This document shows, piece after piece, positions 14,592 through 21,038 of a DNA stretch of 21,038 bases (within the stretch, counting starts at the first letter, position 1; every line of letters starts with the position of its first letter). Location of the stretch: contig JBFIPX010000042.1 of assembly GCA_041609895.1 (NCBI GenBank), positions 1 through 21,038 on the forward strand, read 5' to 3'. A program made the translations under genes and the position numbers. A model generated the notes under the pieces. It worked only from the letters and a program-made list of their open reading frames with translations, ran no database searches and had not been told where the DNA came from. This stretch comes from JAHHLP01 sp041609895. GTDB taxonomy: Bacteria > Bacteroidota > Rhodothermia > Rhodothermales > JABDKH01.

Positions 14592-15905
14592 CTAGTCATT
14601 CGACTGGTTTGGGAGGCCGTTGGCGTTGGGCCCGATCACGCCGAGTCGGCGCCCCACTTTCTCAAATGCTTCGAGGATGAAATCGAGCTCGGTATCCGAG
14701 TGCGTCGCCATGTACGAGGTTCGCATCAATGACTGTCCTCTGGGTACCGCCGGCGGTACAACGGCGTTTACGAATACACCCTCCTCAATCAAACCTTTCC
14801 AAAACTGGAAGGACGTCCGCATGTCTCCGATAACGACCGGAATGATGGGCGTCTGGCTCGTCCAAACGTTGAAACCAGCGGACCGAAACCCGTCTCTCAT
14901 GTAGTCCGAGATCTCCCAGAGTCGGTCGAGTCTTTCGGGCTCGGATTCAAGTATTTCGAGACACTTGAGGACCGTCGCCACATTGGCCGGCGGCATCGAA
15001 GCGCTGAAGATGTGGGTCGAACTGTTGTGGCGTATGTACTCGATTACATCGGCATCCCCGACGCAGAAGCCTCCGAGGGATGCAAAGCTCTTTGAGAAGG
15101 TACCAGTCGTCAGGTCAACGTCGTCCGTCATTCCAAAGGACGCGGCAGAGCCGCGTCCACCTGGCCCGATCACGCCGACCGCGTGTGCGTCATCGAGCAT
15201 AAGTGCCGCGTTGAACTCCTGTGCGAGGGCAATCAGTTCTGGAACCTTGGCAATCACTCCCGACATCGAAAAAACTCCGTCCGTGACGATCAGGCGTCCG
15301 GCTCCGGGCTGCTCCCGCTCGGCCTTCTCCAAAAGCGCGCGGAGATGATCCATGTCATCGTGCCGGTAACGCCAAGTGTTGGCCATGCTGACCATCGTTC
15401 CGGCCAGAATGCACGCGTGGTTATCCTTGTCGGAGAAGATGATATCCCCCTTGCCGGCGAGGGCCTGGATAACGCCTTGATTGGTCATGTATCCGGTTGA
15501 GTACAGGATACATGCCTCTTTGCCCATGAACGAGGCTAGTCTTTCCTCCAGGCGAATGTGCAGGTCAAGCGTTCCATTAAGGAAGCGGCTTCCGGTACAT
15601 CCCGTTCCATACTGCTCGACCGCGTCGATCGCCGCCTGTTTAACGCGCGGGTCGGAGACGAGACCAAGGTAATTGTTGGAGCCGGCCATGATGATCTCAC
15701 GGCCATTCATTATGGCTCTCGTACCGTCGTTACGCTCTATCGGACGGAAATACGGATAGAGCCCCGATTGCTTGACCGTCGTGTATTCCCCGTCCTTCTC
15801 AAAAAAGACGTGGCACTTCCGGAAGAGCAAAGGTTCGGTTTTGGTAGCGGATCTCGACGGCGTAGACCCGCGCCTGTCTTGACTGTAGCCTTCCGTCATC
15901 GGCAT
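14592..15905 (-). CDS. spt: Serine palmitoyltransferase-like alpha-oxoamine synthase
   Basis: This 437-residue PLP enzyme carries the alpha-oxoamine synthase signatures: AGSNNYLGL (74-82), GTGCTGSRFLNGT (100-112), the PLP-stacking His in DNHACI (H163), DDAHAVG (D238, H241) and the Schiff-base lysine K272 in GTFSKSFASLGGF. Glycine acetyltransferase and AONS share this fold, but YPYFRPIE near residue 50 and TFSKS before GGF are typical of bacterial serine palmitoyltransferases. These condense serine with an acyl-CoA to 3-ketosphinganine in the cytosol. The first 25 residues are unlike the family, so the start could be at M3 or a later non-ATG codon. The next gene on the strand, 100 bases on, is the GNAT protein. 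Confidence 0.88.
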   Translation of the reverse strand: MPMTEGYSQDRRGSTPSRSATKTEPLLFRKCHVFFEKDGEYTTVKQSGLYPYFRPIERNDGTRAIMNGREIIMAGSNNYLGLVSDPRVKQAAIDAVEQYGTGCTGSRFLNGTLDLHIRLEERLASFMGKEACILYSTGYMTNQGVIQALAGKGDIIFSDKDNHACILAGTMVSMANTWRYRHDDMDHLRALLEKAEREQPGAGRLIVTDGVFSMSGVIAKVPELIALAQEFNAALMLDDAHAVGVIGPGGRGSAASFGMTDDVDLTTGTFSKSFASLGGFCVGDADVIEYIRHNSSTHIFSASMPPANVATVLKCLEILESEPERLDRLWEISDYMRDGFRSAGFNVWTSQTPIIPVVIGDMRTSFQFWKGLIEEGVFVNAVVPPAVPRGQSLMRTSYMATHSDTELDFILEAFEKVGRRLGVIGPNANGLPNQSND

Positions 15906-16101
15906 GGACGCGGTGATTGAACGGACTCAGGGGGGCGTACTCGAGCTGGAGATGAGGAGTGATGATGCGAGAGGGCAGAAAGGACCTGCCCGATGTCGCA
16001 AATCACGGAGTGATTCACTAACCGGCGTTTGTCGGGCTCGAATGCGGTTACAAAAACCATCTAATGCCTGAATAATGCAAGTTGTTTCACCTCCGAGTAC
16101 A

Positions 16102-16728
16102 TCAGAAACGGACGGATAGCACCGTTTGCGGCCCATGCAGGGTCGGAAGAACCGATAATGTCAGGTCTTCTCCTATGTCGAAATCCAGGAGGTGAGCGCT
16201 TATGTAGGCGTCCAGGATGGAGAGCCCGTATACTAAGCCGATTCCAACCACCGAAAGGTCACGGTTGCGTCGAAGATTGTCTCGTCGATCGCGAATCGGA
16301 CCGGACGGAATCTCGCCGAATTGGCCAGCCAGCTCGTCATAGAAAGGTTTAAGCCCGAGGTTTGGATTTTCAGCCAGCTGACCGGTGTCGACCAGCTCCT
16401 GAAACGACTTATAGAGGAACGCCCGACGGTACAACAAATACTCGTCGTTGATGTCGACTACGAGATACGCAAGTCCGCCGATCGCGGCATACAGGAACGG
16501 CAGTTTAAGGTATTGTCGATTATACACCTGGCCCCATCCGGGCAGAACGGCTGCTCGCCACAGGGCGCCCGAGGGAGAGTGTCCGAGCCGGTCATTCGGG
16601 TTCAAGATCAACCCGTCCGATCCCTCTTGGCCGTGCGACACGCGTGGATGAGCCGAATGTCCAATGACTATGAAGAGGCCGATGAGTGCGACGCCAAGGT
16701 AGCGCCGTCTTCCATTGGGGGATCTCAT
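16102..16728 (-). CDS. DUF5683-domain membrane protein
   Basis: This 208-residue protein has an N-terminal signal or membrane segment (about residues 11-30, GVALIGLFIVIGHSA). The DUF5683 hallmark WRAAVLPGWGQVYNRQYLKL runs into a hydrophobic hairpin (PFLYAAIGGLAYLVV) at about 57-92. A polar mid-region follows, with another hydrophobic stretch at about 160-180 (VVGIGLVYGLSILDAYISAH). In Bacteroidota a gene of this type commonly follows parAB, as here (17 bases after the parB stop). The function is not established. The linkage suggests co-expression with chromosome partitioning and perhaps an envelope role. Confidence 0.88.
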   Translation of the reverse strand: MRSPNGRRRYLGVALIGLFIVIGHSAHPRVSHGQEGSDGLILNPNDRLGHSPSGALWRAAVLPGWGQVYNRQYLKLPFLYAAIGGLAYLVVDINDEYLLYRRAFLYKSFQELVDTGQLAENPNLGLKPFYDELAGQFGEIPSGPIRDRRDNLRRNRDLSVVGIGLVYGLSILDAYISAHLLDFDIGEDLTLSVLPTLHGPQTVLSVRF

Positions 16729-16745
16729 GGTACTGACTCTCGCGG

Positions 16746-17684
16746 CTAGTCCACGAGCATGTCGACAAGTCGTTCCAGATCGTCCTCGGAGTAGAAAGCG
16801 AGTTCTATCTTGCCCGACCCGGCTGTCGAAGTGCGTATTTGAACCTGGGTGCTGAACTTCGTTCGGATGCGGTCAACGAGGGCTTTGAGATGCGGGTCCA
16901 GAGGTTTGTTCGCTCCGTCGCCGGGTTTCTTCTTGTTCCTTTTCGGTTGGGGTTCCGACAGCGACCGAACGCGTCTCTCGACTTCCCGAACGGAGAGACC
17001 TTCGCGCACCGTGTCCTCGACGACTTTCTGTTGGATCGATTCGTCGTCGACGTTGATAAGGGCACGCGCATGTCCTACCGACAGGCTACCTGTCTTGAGA
17101 AGCGCCTGGATAAAAGGAGGCAGCTTCAGGAGCCGCAGCATGTTGGTGATGGCCACCCGGCTCTTGCCAACTTTTTCGGCCACCTGTTCCTGCGTCAGGT
17201 TAAGTTCTTCAATCAGTCGTTGGTACCCGAGGGCGATCTCAATAGGATTGAGTTCCTCGCGTTGTATGTTCTCGACGATCGCCATCTCCAGCATCGATTC
17301 GCTGTCGGCCTCTCGCACGTATGCCGGGATTCGCCCAAGGCCGACAATGCGAGCAGCGCGCAGACGGCGCTCTCCGGAAATCAGCTCGAACTTGCCGTCG
17401 CCTGTGCCTCGCACGGTAATCGGCTGAATGATTCCCAGTTGTTTGATGGATGCCGCCAACTCGTCTAAGCCGGCTTCGTCGAAAGAGTCACGCGGTTGAT
17501 ACGGGTTCGCGCCGATCCTGTCGACGTCGATCTCCGCGACGCGTCCAACAAGCCGCAACCGATCCTCGAAGTCATACATCCTGGACTCCTGTGCTACGGC
17601 ATCGGATTTGTCGGCATCAGATTCCGCTGGGGTCGAAATCAGGGCATCCAGACCCCGGCCAAGTGCTGCTTTCCTGGTCGCCAT
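16746..17684 (-). CDS. parB: ParB/Spo0J chromosome-partitioning CTPase
   Basis: The 312-residue protein starts with the ParB signature MATRKAALGRGLDALIS, the ParA-stimulating N-terminus. The CTP-binding ParB/Srx domain follows at about 50-140 with IGANPYQPRDSF and the catalytic-type motif GERRLRAA (104-111). The DNA-binding HTH is at about 163-186 (LTQEQVAEKVGKSRVAITNM). A basic linker (about 245-262) precedes the C-terminal dimerisation domain, which ends DDLERLVDMLVD. It loads on parS as a sliding clamp and works with ParA. It begins 20 bases after the parA stop, so the two are one operon. Confidence 0.97.
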   Translation of the reverse strand: MATRKAALGRGLDALISTPAESDADKSDAVAQESRMYDFEDRLRLVGRVAEIDVDRIGANPYQPRDSFDEAGLDELAASIKQLGIIQPITVRGTGDGKFELISGERRLRAARIVGLGRIPAYVREADSESMLEMAIVENIQREELNPIEIALGYQRLIEELNLTQEQVAEKVGKSRVAITNMLRLLKLPPFIQALLKTGSLSVGHARALINVDDESIQQKVVEDTVREGLSVREVERRVRSLSEPQPKRNKKKPGDGANKPLDPHLKALVDRIRTKFSTQVQIRTSTAGSGKIELAFYSEDDLERLVDMLVD

Positions 17685-17704
17685 ATCAGTCGTGGGATTG
17701 ACGT

Positions 17705-18508
17705 TTAAAGGGATTCCGAGACGCGTTCCTCGTGATCAAGGAAAGCCGCATTACGTTGCAAGATTTCCCTTGCAAGTGCTATATAGTTGCGAGATCCGGT
17801 GCTGGTCGCATCGTAAAGCAGGACCGGTTTGCCGAAGCTGGGCGCTTCTGATAATCGGACGTTACGCTGAACGATCGTAGAGAAGACCTTTGCACCGAAG
17901 TACTTGCGGACCTCGTCGGCAACCTGATTCGCGAGGCGGAGCCGCGTATCAAACATTGTGACGAGGACCCCTTCGATTTCCAAAGTTGGGTTTAGATTTC
18001 GCCGGACGATTCTGATTGTGTTCAGCAGCTGCCCCAGTCCCTCCAAAGCGTAATACTCTGCCTGCACGGGTATGAGAACGGAGTCCGCGGCCGTTAACGC
18101 ATTCAGCGTCAGCAGTCCGAGAGAAGGAGGGCAGTCGATGATGATGAAATCATAGTTTCGCGCGACTCCCGCGATGGCACGCTTTAGAACCCGCTCGCGA
18201 TCAAGCACGTTCACCATCTCGATTTCCGCTCCCACAAGATTGATGTGGCTGGCAACCGCATCGAGAAACGGCATGTCAGTCGACACAATCGCATTCTCGA
18301 TCGTCGATTCGCCGATTAGGACTTCGTAAGCTGTCCGCAGCGCGGTTCGCGGATCGATCCCGACGCCTGACGTTCCGTTTGCCTGCGGATCAAAGTCGAT
18401 TAGCAGGGTAGGGTGTTCCGTTGCCGCAAGCGAACAGGCCAAATTTACAGCGGTGGTTGTCTTGCCTACTCCACCTTTCTGGTTGGCAACGGCAATCGTC
18501 TTGGCCAT
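17705..18508 (-). CDS. parA: ParA/Soj partitioning ATPase
   Basis: This 267-residue P-loop ATPase has the deviant Walker A motif KGGVGKTT (residues 11-18) with the two lysines typical of ParA/MinD proteins. The A' motif is LLIDFDPQANGT, and the Walker B-like motif is FIIIDCPPSLGLLTLNAL. There is no N-terminal HTH, so it is the short chromosomal Soj type rather than the plasmid type with its own repressor domain. ATP-bound dimers bind DNA non-specifically and pull ParB-parS complexes. It is the first gene of parA-parB-DUF5683 and is divergent from the helicase gene. Confidence 0.97.
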   Translation of the reverse strand: MAKTIAVANQKGGVGKTTTAVNLACSLAATEHPTLLIDFDPQANGTSGVGIDPRTALRTAYEVLIGESTIENAIVSTDMPFLDAVASHINLVGAEIEMVNVLDRERVLKRAIAGVARNYDFIIIDCPPSLGLLTLNALTAADSVLIPVQAEYYALEGLGQLLNTIRIVRRNLNPTLEIEGVLVTMFDTRLRLANQVADEVRKYFGAKVFSTIVQRNVRLSEAPSFGKPVLLYDATSTGSRNYIALAREILQRNAAFLDHEERVSESL

Positions 18509-18577
18509 GTAATACGCTGGATGCGAGTCCGTACGGGACTATTGCTACGCGGACGACGATGGACTCGTCCGTAACGC

Positions 18578-18606
18578 CCTATAAACGGGCGCTGGGGGTC
18601 ACACAA
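18578..18606 (-). promoter_or_regulatory. Candidate parA promoter
   Basis: On the minus strand, TTGTGT (18601-18606) and TATAGG (18578-18583) are separated by 17 bases. The match is moderate (three and four of six positions). The -10 region sits within the hairpin CGCCC/GGGCG (18575-18591), which could be a binding site for an autoregulator. This is low-strength evidence. Confidence 0.3.
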
Positions 18607-18630
18607 AGGGTTCGTGGGAAGGAGAAAGTT

Positions 18631-18684
18631 ATGAAGATCCAACCTCGTTTCCCAAAAAATGCAACGGAAACGGCGGGCGGGTGA
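18631..18684 (+). CDS. 17-codon mini-ORF with a strong Shine-Dalgarno, upstream of the helicase
   Basis: ATG 18631 is preceded by AAGGAG (18619-18624) at an ideal 6-base spacing. The frame encodes MKIQPRFPKNATETAGG and stops at 18684, 81 bases before the helicase start. Such strong ribosome-binding sites are rare in this window, so translation is plausible, perhaps as a leader peptide. I see no attenuator-like hairpin or codon run that would explain regulation. It could also be chance. Confidence 0.3.
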   Translation: MKIQPRFPKNATETAGG

Positions 18685-18765
18685 GTTCGTAGATTAAGCC
18701 AGTGTAAGCCTCGCCGCGGCCGTCATTTCGGGGTCCGACGAGACAGTCGATAGAATCTCGGGTCT

Positions 18766-20811
18766 ATGGCACGTCGAATCGTTCTCAAGTCCGAAGCGGA
18801 GGCCGGTCGGCGCTCCCTTGCGATCGATTACAGCGGCGAACTGAACGAACAGCAGTACGCGGCTGCTACGGCTTCAGGAGGACCGGTCTTGGTCATCGCG
18901 GGGGCCGGAACGGGCAAGACGCGAACCCTGATTTATCGAGTCGCGTATCTGGTCGAGACCGGCATTCGTCCCGAACGCATCGTCCTGCTCACCTTTACTC
19001 GTCGAGCCTCCCGTGAAATGCTGACGCGAGCCAGTGTTCTGCTCGATGGACGCTGCTCTCGCGTCAAGGGTGGCACGTTTCACTCGTACTGCCTCGGCAT
19101 CCTCCGCCGATACGCGCCCAAGATCGGATTCCCAAACAACTTCACGATTCTCGACGCCAGCGATTCAGCGGATGTCATCGATGCAGTACGAACGGCAGCC
19201 GGACTCCGAAAGACGGACCGCAGATTCCCAAAGAAGCGTCGCCTGCAGTCGATCTTCTCAGCTGTCGTTAACCAGGGCGTGGACATCGAGGACTTGCTAG
19301 TGGACCGGTACCCGCAATTCCTCGACTACGTGGACCAACTCGTCGAACTCTTTCGGGGATACGCGGCATACAAGGAGCGCTACGGCCTCATGGACTATGA
19401 TGATCTACTGGCGAAGTCGCTTCAACTCTTCGACGACGATGATCGGGCAGCGAAGTCAATCTCGTCCGAATGCAAACACCTCCTGGTCGATGAGTATCAG
19501 GACACAAACCGTTTGCAGGCCGAGCTCGTCCGGCGCCTCAGCGCCGTTCACCGAAATGTGATGACGGTGGGTGACGACGCGCAGAGCATCTATCGGTTTC
19601 GTGGCGCCGAGCCGGCGAACATCTTCGAATTCCCGAGAGTATTTCCGGATACGGAAATCTTGAAACTGGAACAGAACTATCGTTCCACGCAGCCGATTCT
19701 CGATCTTGCGAATCATGTTCTCGATCATGCATCCGAGAAGTATGAGAAGGAGCTGTTTTCGGAAAGACAAGTCGGCGATCTCCCCGCCGTCGTGCCAGCT
19801 CCCGACGATCAGGACGAAAGCCGCTTCGTTACCCAAACCATCCTTCAGCTGCGGGAAGATGGTGTGCCACTGCACCGTATTGCCGTCCTGTTCAGAAGCG
19901 GATTCAATTCTTACGCGCTTGAGATGGAGTTGAATCGCCGCAACGTGCCGTTCGTGAAGTACGGCGGGCTAAAGCTGAGTGAGGCGGCGCACATCAAGGA
20001 CATCATCGCGCATCTACGAATACTGGAGAATCCCAGAGACGCTATTTCGTGGAATCGCGTGCTTCAGCTGCTGGAGGGCGTGGGGCCCAAGACAGCTCGC
20101 GATCTGATCGAGTGGATAACGGCGGATTCTGGCGATCCGTACGAGTTGAAGGACCGGCCGTATTCCCCCCGGTACATTGAGGAATTGAAACGCCTCTTCA
20201 ACATGTTCCGGCAGGCCCGTGAAGCAGCGTCAACAGCAGACGAGGTCGAGCTTGTCGTGGCTTACTACGACCCAATCTTGAAGCGCAAGTACTTCGACGA
20301 CTTTCCGAAACGTCAGCAGGACCTCGAGCATTTTGCGGGACTCTCGTCCCAGTACCAAACCCGCGAGAGCTTTCTTTCGTCGCTCGCACTGGATCCCATC
20401 GAGCTGACGGCGCTCGACGGCGAGGCCACCCCGGATGACGAAAGCCCTCTCATCCTTTCGACGATCCATTCAGCGAAGGGATTGGAATTCCACACGGTTT
20501 TTGTCATCCAGGCGCTGGAAGGGGTCTTGCCGTCATCCTATTCGCTCAATGACGGGGAGGCGATCGACGAGGAATTGCGGTTGCTGTATGTGGCCGTCAC
20601 CCGTGCCGAACAGAACCTGTTCATTTCGTATCCGACCGTGCAGTACCGTCGCTTCGAAGGTGAGTACTTTGCTCGCCCCAGCCGCTTTATTGCTGACGTC
20701 CCGGAGTCGATCCTTGAGCCATGCGTTCTGGTTGAGGAAACCGCGCGTGAGCTTGAGACCGGCTCCGGAGATGTGGGCAGACAGAAACTAGATCACTTGC
20801 TTGGGGCTTGA
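18766..20811 (+). CDS. uvrD: UvrD/Rep-family superfamily 1A DNA helicase
   Basis: This 681-residue protein carries the SF1A helicase motifs in order: Q-motif-like LNEQQYAA (26-33), Walker A GAGTGKT (46-52), motif Ia LLTFTRRASREML, GTFHSYC, Walker B DEYQDTN (242-248), motif III GDDAQSIYRFRGA (269-281) and motif IV QNYRST (303-308). Further on come motif V TIHSAKGLEFHTVFVI and motif VI LLYVAVTRAEQNLF. It unwinds DNA 3' to 5', acting in repair or at blocked forks. Length is near Rep/UvrD but without their long C-terminal tail. A 25-residue extension precedes the helicase core. UvrD, PcrA and Rep cannot be separated with confidence here. The stop overlaps the next gene by one base. Confidence 0.92.
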   Translation: MARRIVLKSEAEAGRRSLAIDYSGELNEQQYAAATASGGPVLVIAGAGTGKTRTLIYRVAYLVETGIRPERIVLLTFTRRASREMLTRASVLLDGRCSRVKGGTFHSYCLGILRRYAPKIGFPNNFTILDASDSADVIDAVRTAAGLRKTDRRFPKKRRLQSIFSAVVNQGVDIEDLLVDRYPQFLDYVDQLVELFRGYAAYKERYGLMDYDDLLAKSLQLFDDDDRAAKSISSECKHLLVDEYQDTNRLQAELVRRLSAVHRNVMTVGDDAQSIYRFRGAEPANIFEFPRVFPDTEILKLEQNYRSTQPILDLANHVLDHASEKYEKELFSERQVGDLPAVVPAPDDQDESRFVTQTILQLREDGVPLHRIAVLFRSGFNSYALEMELNRRNVPFVKYGGLKLSEAAHIKDIIAHLRILENPRDAISWNRVLQLLEGVGPKTARDLIEWITADSGDPYELKDRPYSPRYIEELKRLFNMFRQAREAASTADEVELVVAYYDPILKRKYFDDFPKRQQDLEHFAGLSSQYQTRESFLSSLALDPIELTALDGEATPDDESPLILSTIHSAKGLEFHTVFVIQALEGVLPSSYSLNDGEAIDEELRLLYVAVTRAEQNLFISYPTVQYRRFEGEYFARPSRFIADVPESILEPCVLVEETARELETGSGDVGRQKLDHLLGA

Positions 20812-21038
20812 TGGAAAGCTCGATCCACGAAACCATCGACGCAGACATGGGCGGCGGGATCGACGTCAGGGTCGTAGGATTGGATCACCTCGACGTCATC
20901 TCGCGGCTCAACCATGAGATCTTTGGGGAAGACCGAGTCATCAACACGTTCGAACGGGAAGATTTGCTGATCCTGTTGACGTTCGTAGACGGCGCGCCCG
21001 TCGGATTTAAGATTGGGTACAGGGAAGACAGGTTCACA
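20811..21038 (+). CDS. GNAT-family N-acetyltransferase, cut by the right edge
   Basis: ATG 20811 shares its A with the helicase stop (TGATG), which implies coupled translation. The 76 codons present, with no stop, include IFGEDRVINTFEREDLLILL and TFVDGAPVGFKIGYRED. This looks like the N-terminal strand-helix part of the GNAT fold, where FVDGAPVGFKIGY would be the beta4-like core strand. The acetyl-CoA loop lies beyond the window, so activity and substrate cannot be judged. Confidence 0.7.
   Translation, partial: MESSIHETIDADMGGGIDVRVVGLDHLDVISRLNHEIFGEDRVINTFEREDLLILLTFVDGAPVGFKIGYREDRFT

Noticed and set aside
16083..16090. parS site (TGTTTCAC); the same half also at 14243-14250
   Set aside because: Only one half of the consensus TGTTTCACGTGAAACA is present at each place; the second half does not match.
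15906..16101. Gene or terminator between the SPT and DUF5683 genes
   Set aside because: The only frame here is a low-quality 69-codon shadow; the short inverted repeat at 16001-16015 has no T-run, so I see only spacer, presumably with the SPT promoter.

Overview
The window looks like a chromosomal segment from the Bacteroidota/Rhodothermota side of the FCB group, probably Rhodothermia-like. Three things suggest this: a complete-looking Bat (aerotolerance) operon, a parA-parB-DUF5683 run, and a serine palmitoyltransferase-like gene, all typical of those lineages. The placement is inferred from gene content and order, not from a marker gene. I see no insertion sequence, phage gene, CRISPR array, tRNA or rRNA.

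Layout. (1) Positions 1-8645, all on the minus strand, form one tightly packed operon read right to left: DUF58 protein, membrane-anchored DUF4381-like protein, a class III sirtuin, BatA, BatB, a TPR BatC, a second BatC-like Gln/Glu/Ser-rich protein, BatD, and BatE, which runs off the left edge. Every junction is an overlap or only a few bases. The sirtuin inside the Bat operon is unexpected, and no moxR gene stands at the operon head. (2) Positions 8823-11302, plus strand: a small membrane peptide, a secreted YceI-family protein behind a strong palindrome and followed by a strong terminator, purQ, and a rhomboid protease. (3) Positions 11303-12608 hold no credible protein gene. In order they hold an intrinsic terminator, a cluster of four DnaA-box-like 9-mers, a near-consensus sigma70-type promoter, and about 900 bases rich in hairpins capped by GNRA and UUCG tetraloops, ending at a second intrinsic terminator. 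The G-U wobbles in these stems make sense only on the plus strand. I read this as a large structured noncoding RNA that I cannot assign to a known family, and it is the most interesting object here. (4) Positions 12609-15905, minus strand: serine palmitoyltransferase-like enzyme, a long GNAT-fold protein and a HAD hydrolase. The first two could start ceramide/sphingolipid synthesis. (5) Positions 16102-18508, minus strand: parA, parB and a DUF5683 membrane protein. (6) Positions 18766-21038, plus strand: a UvrD/Rep-type helicase overlapping a GNAT acetyltransferase that is cut by the right edge.

How the genes work together. The Bat products would form an envelope complex: VWA proteins BatA and BatB with metal-binding sites facing the periplasm or anchored at the membrane, TPR scaffolds BatC and BatE, and the large beta-rich BatD. 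DUF58 would be the cytosolic partner of a MoxR ATPase encoded elsewhere. ParAB segregates the chromosome, and its nearness to DnaA-box-like sequences hints that the replication origin may not be far. The SPT and GNAT pair fits membrane lipid synthesis.
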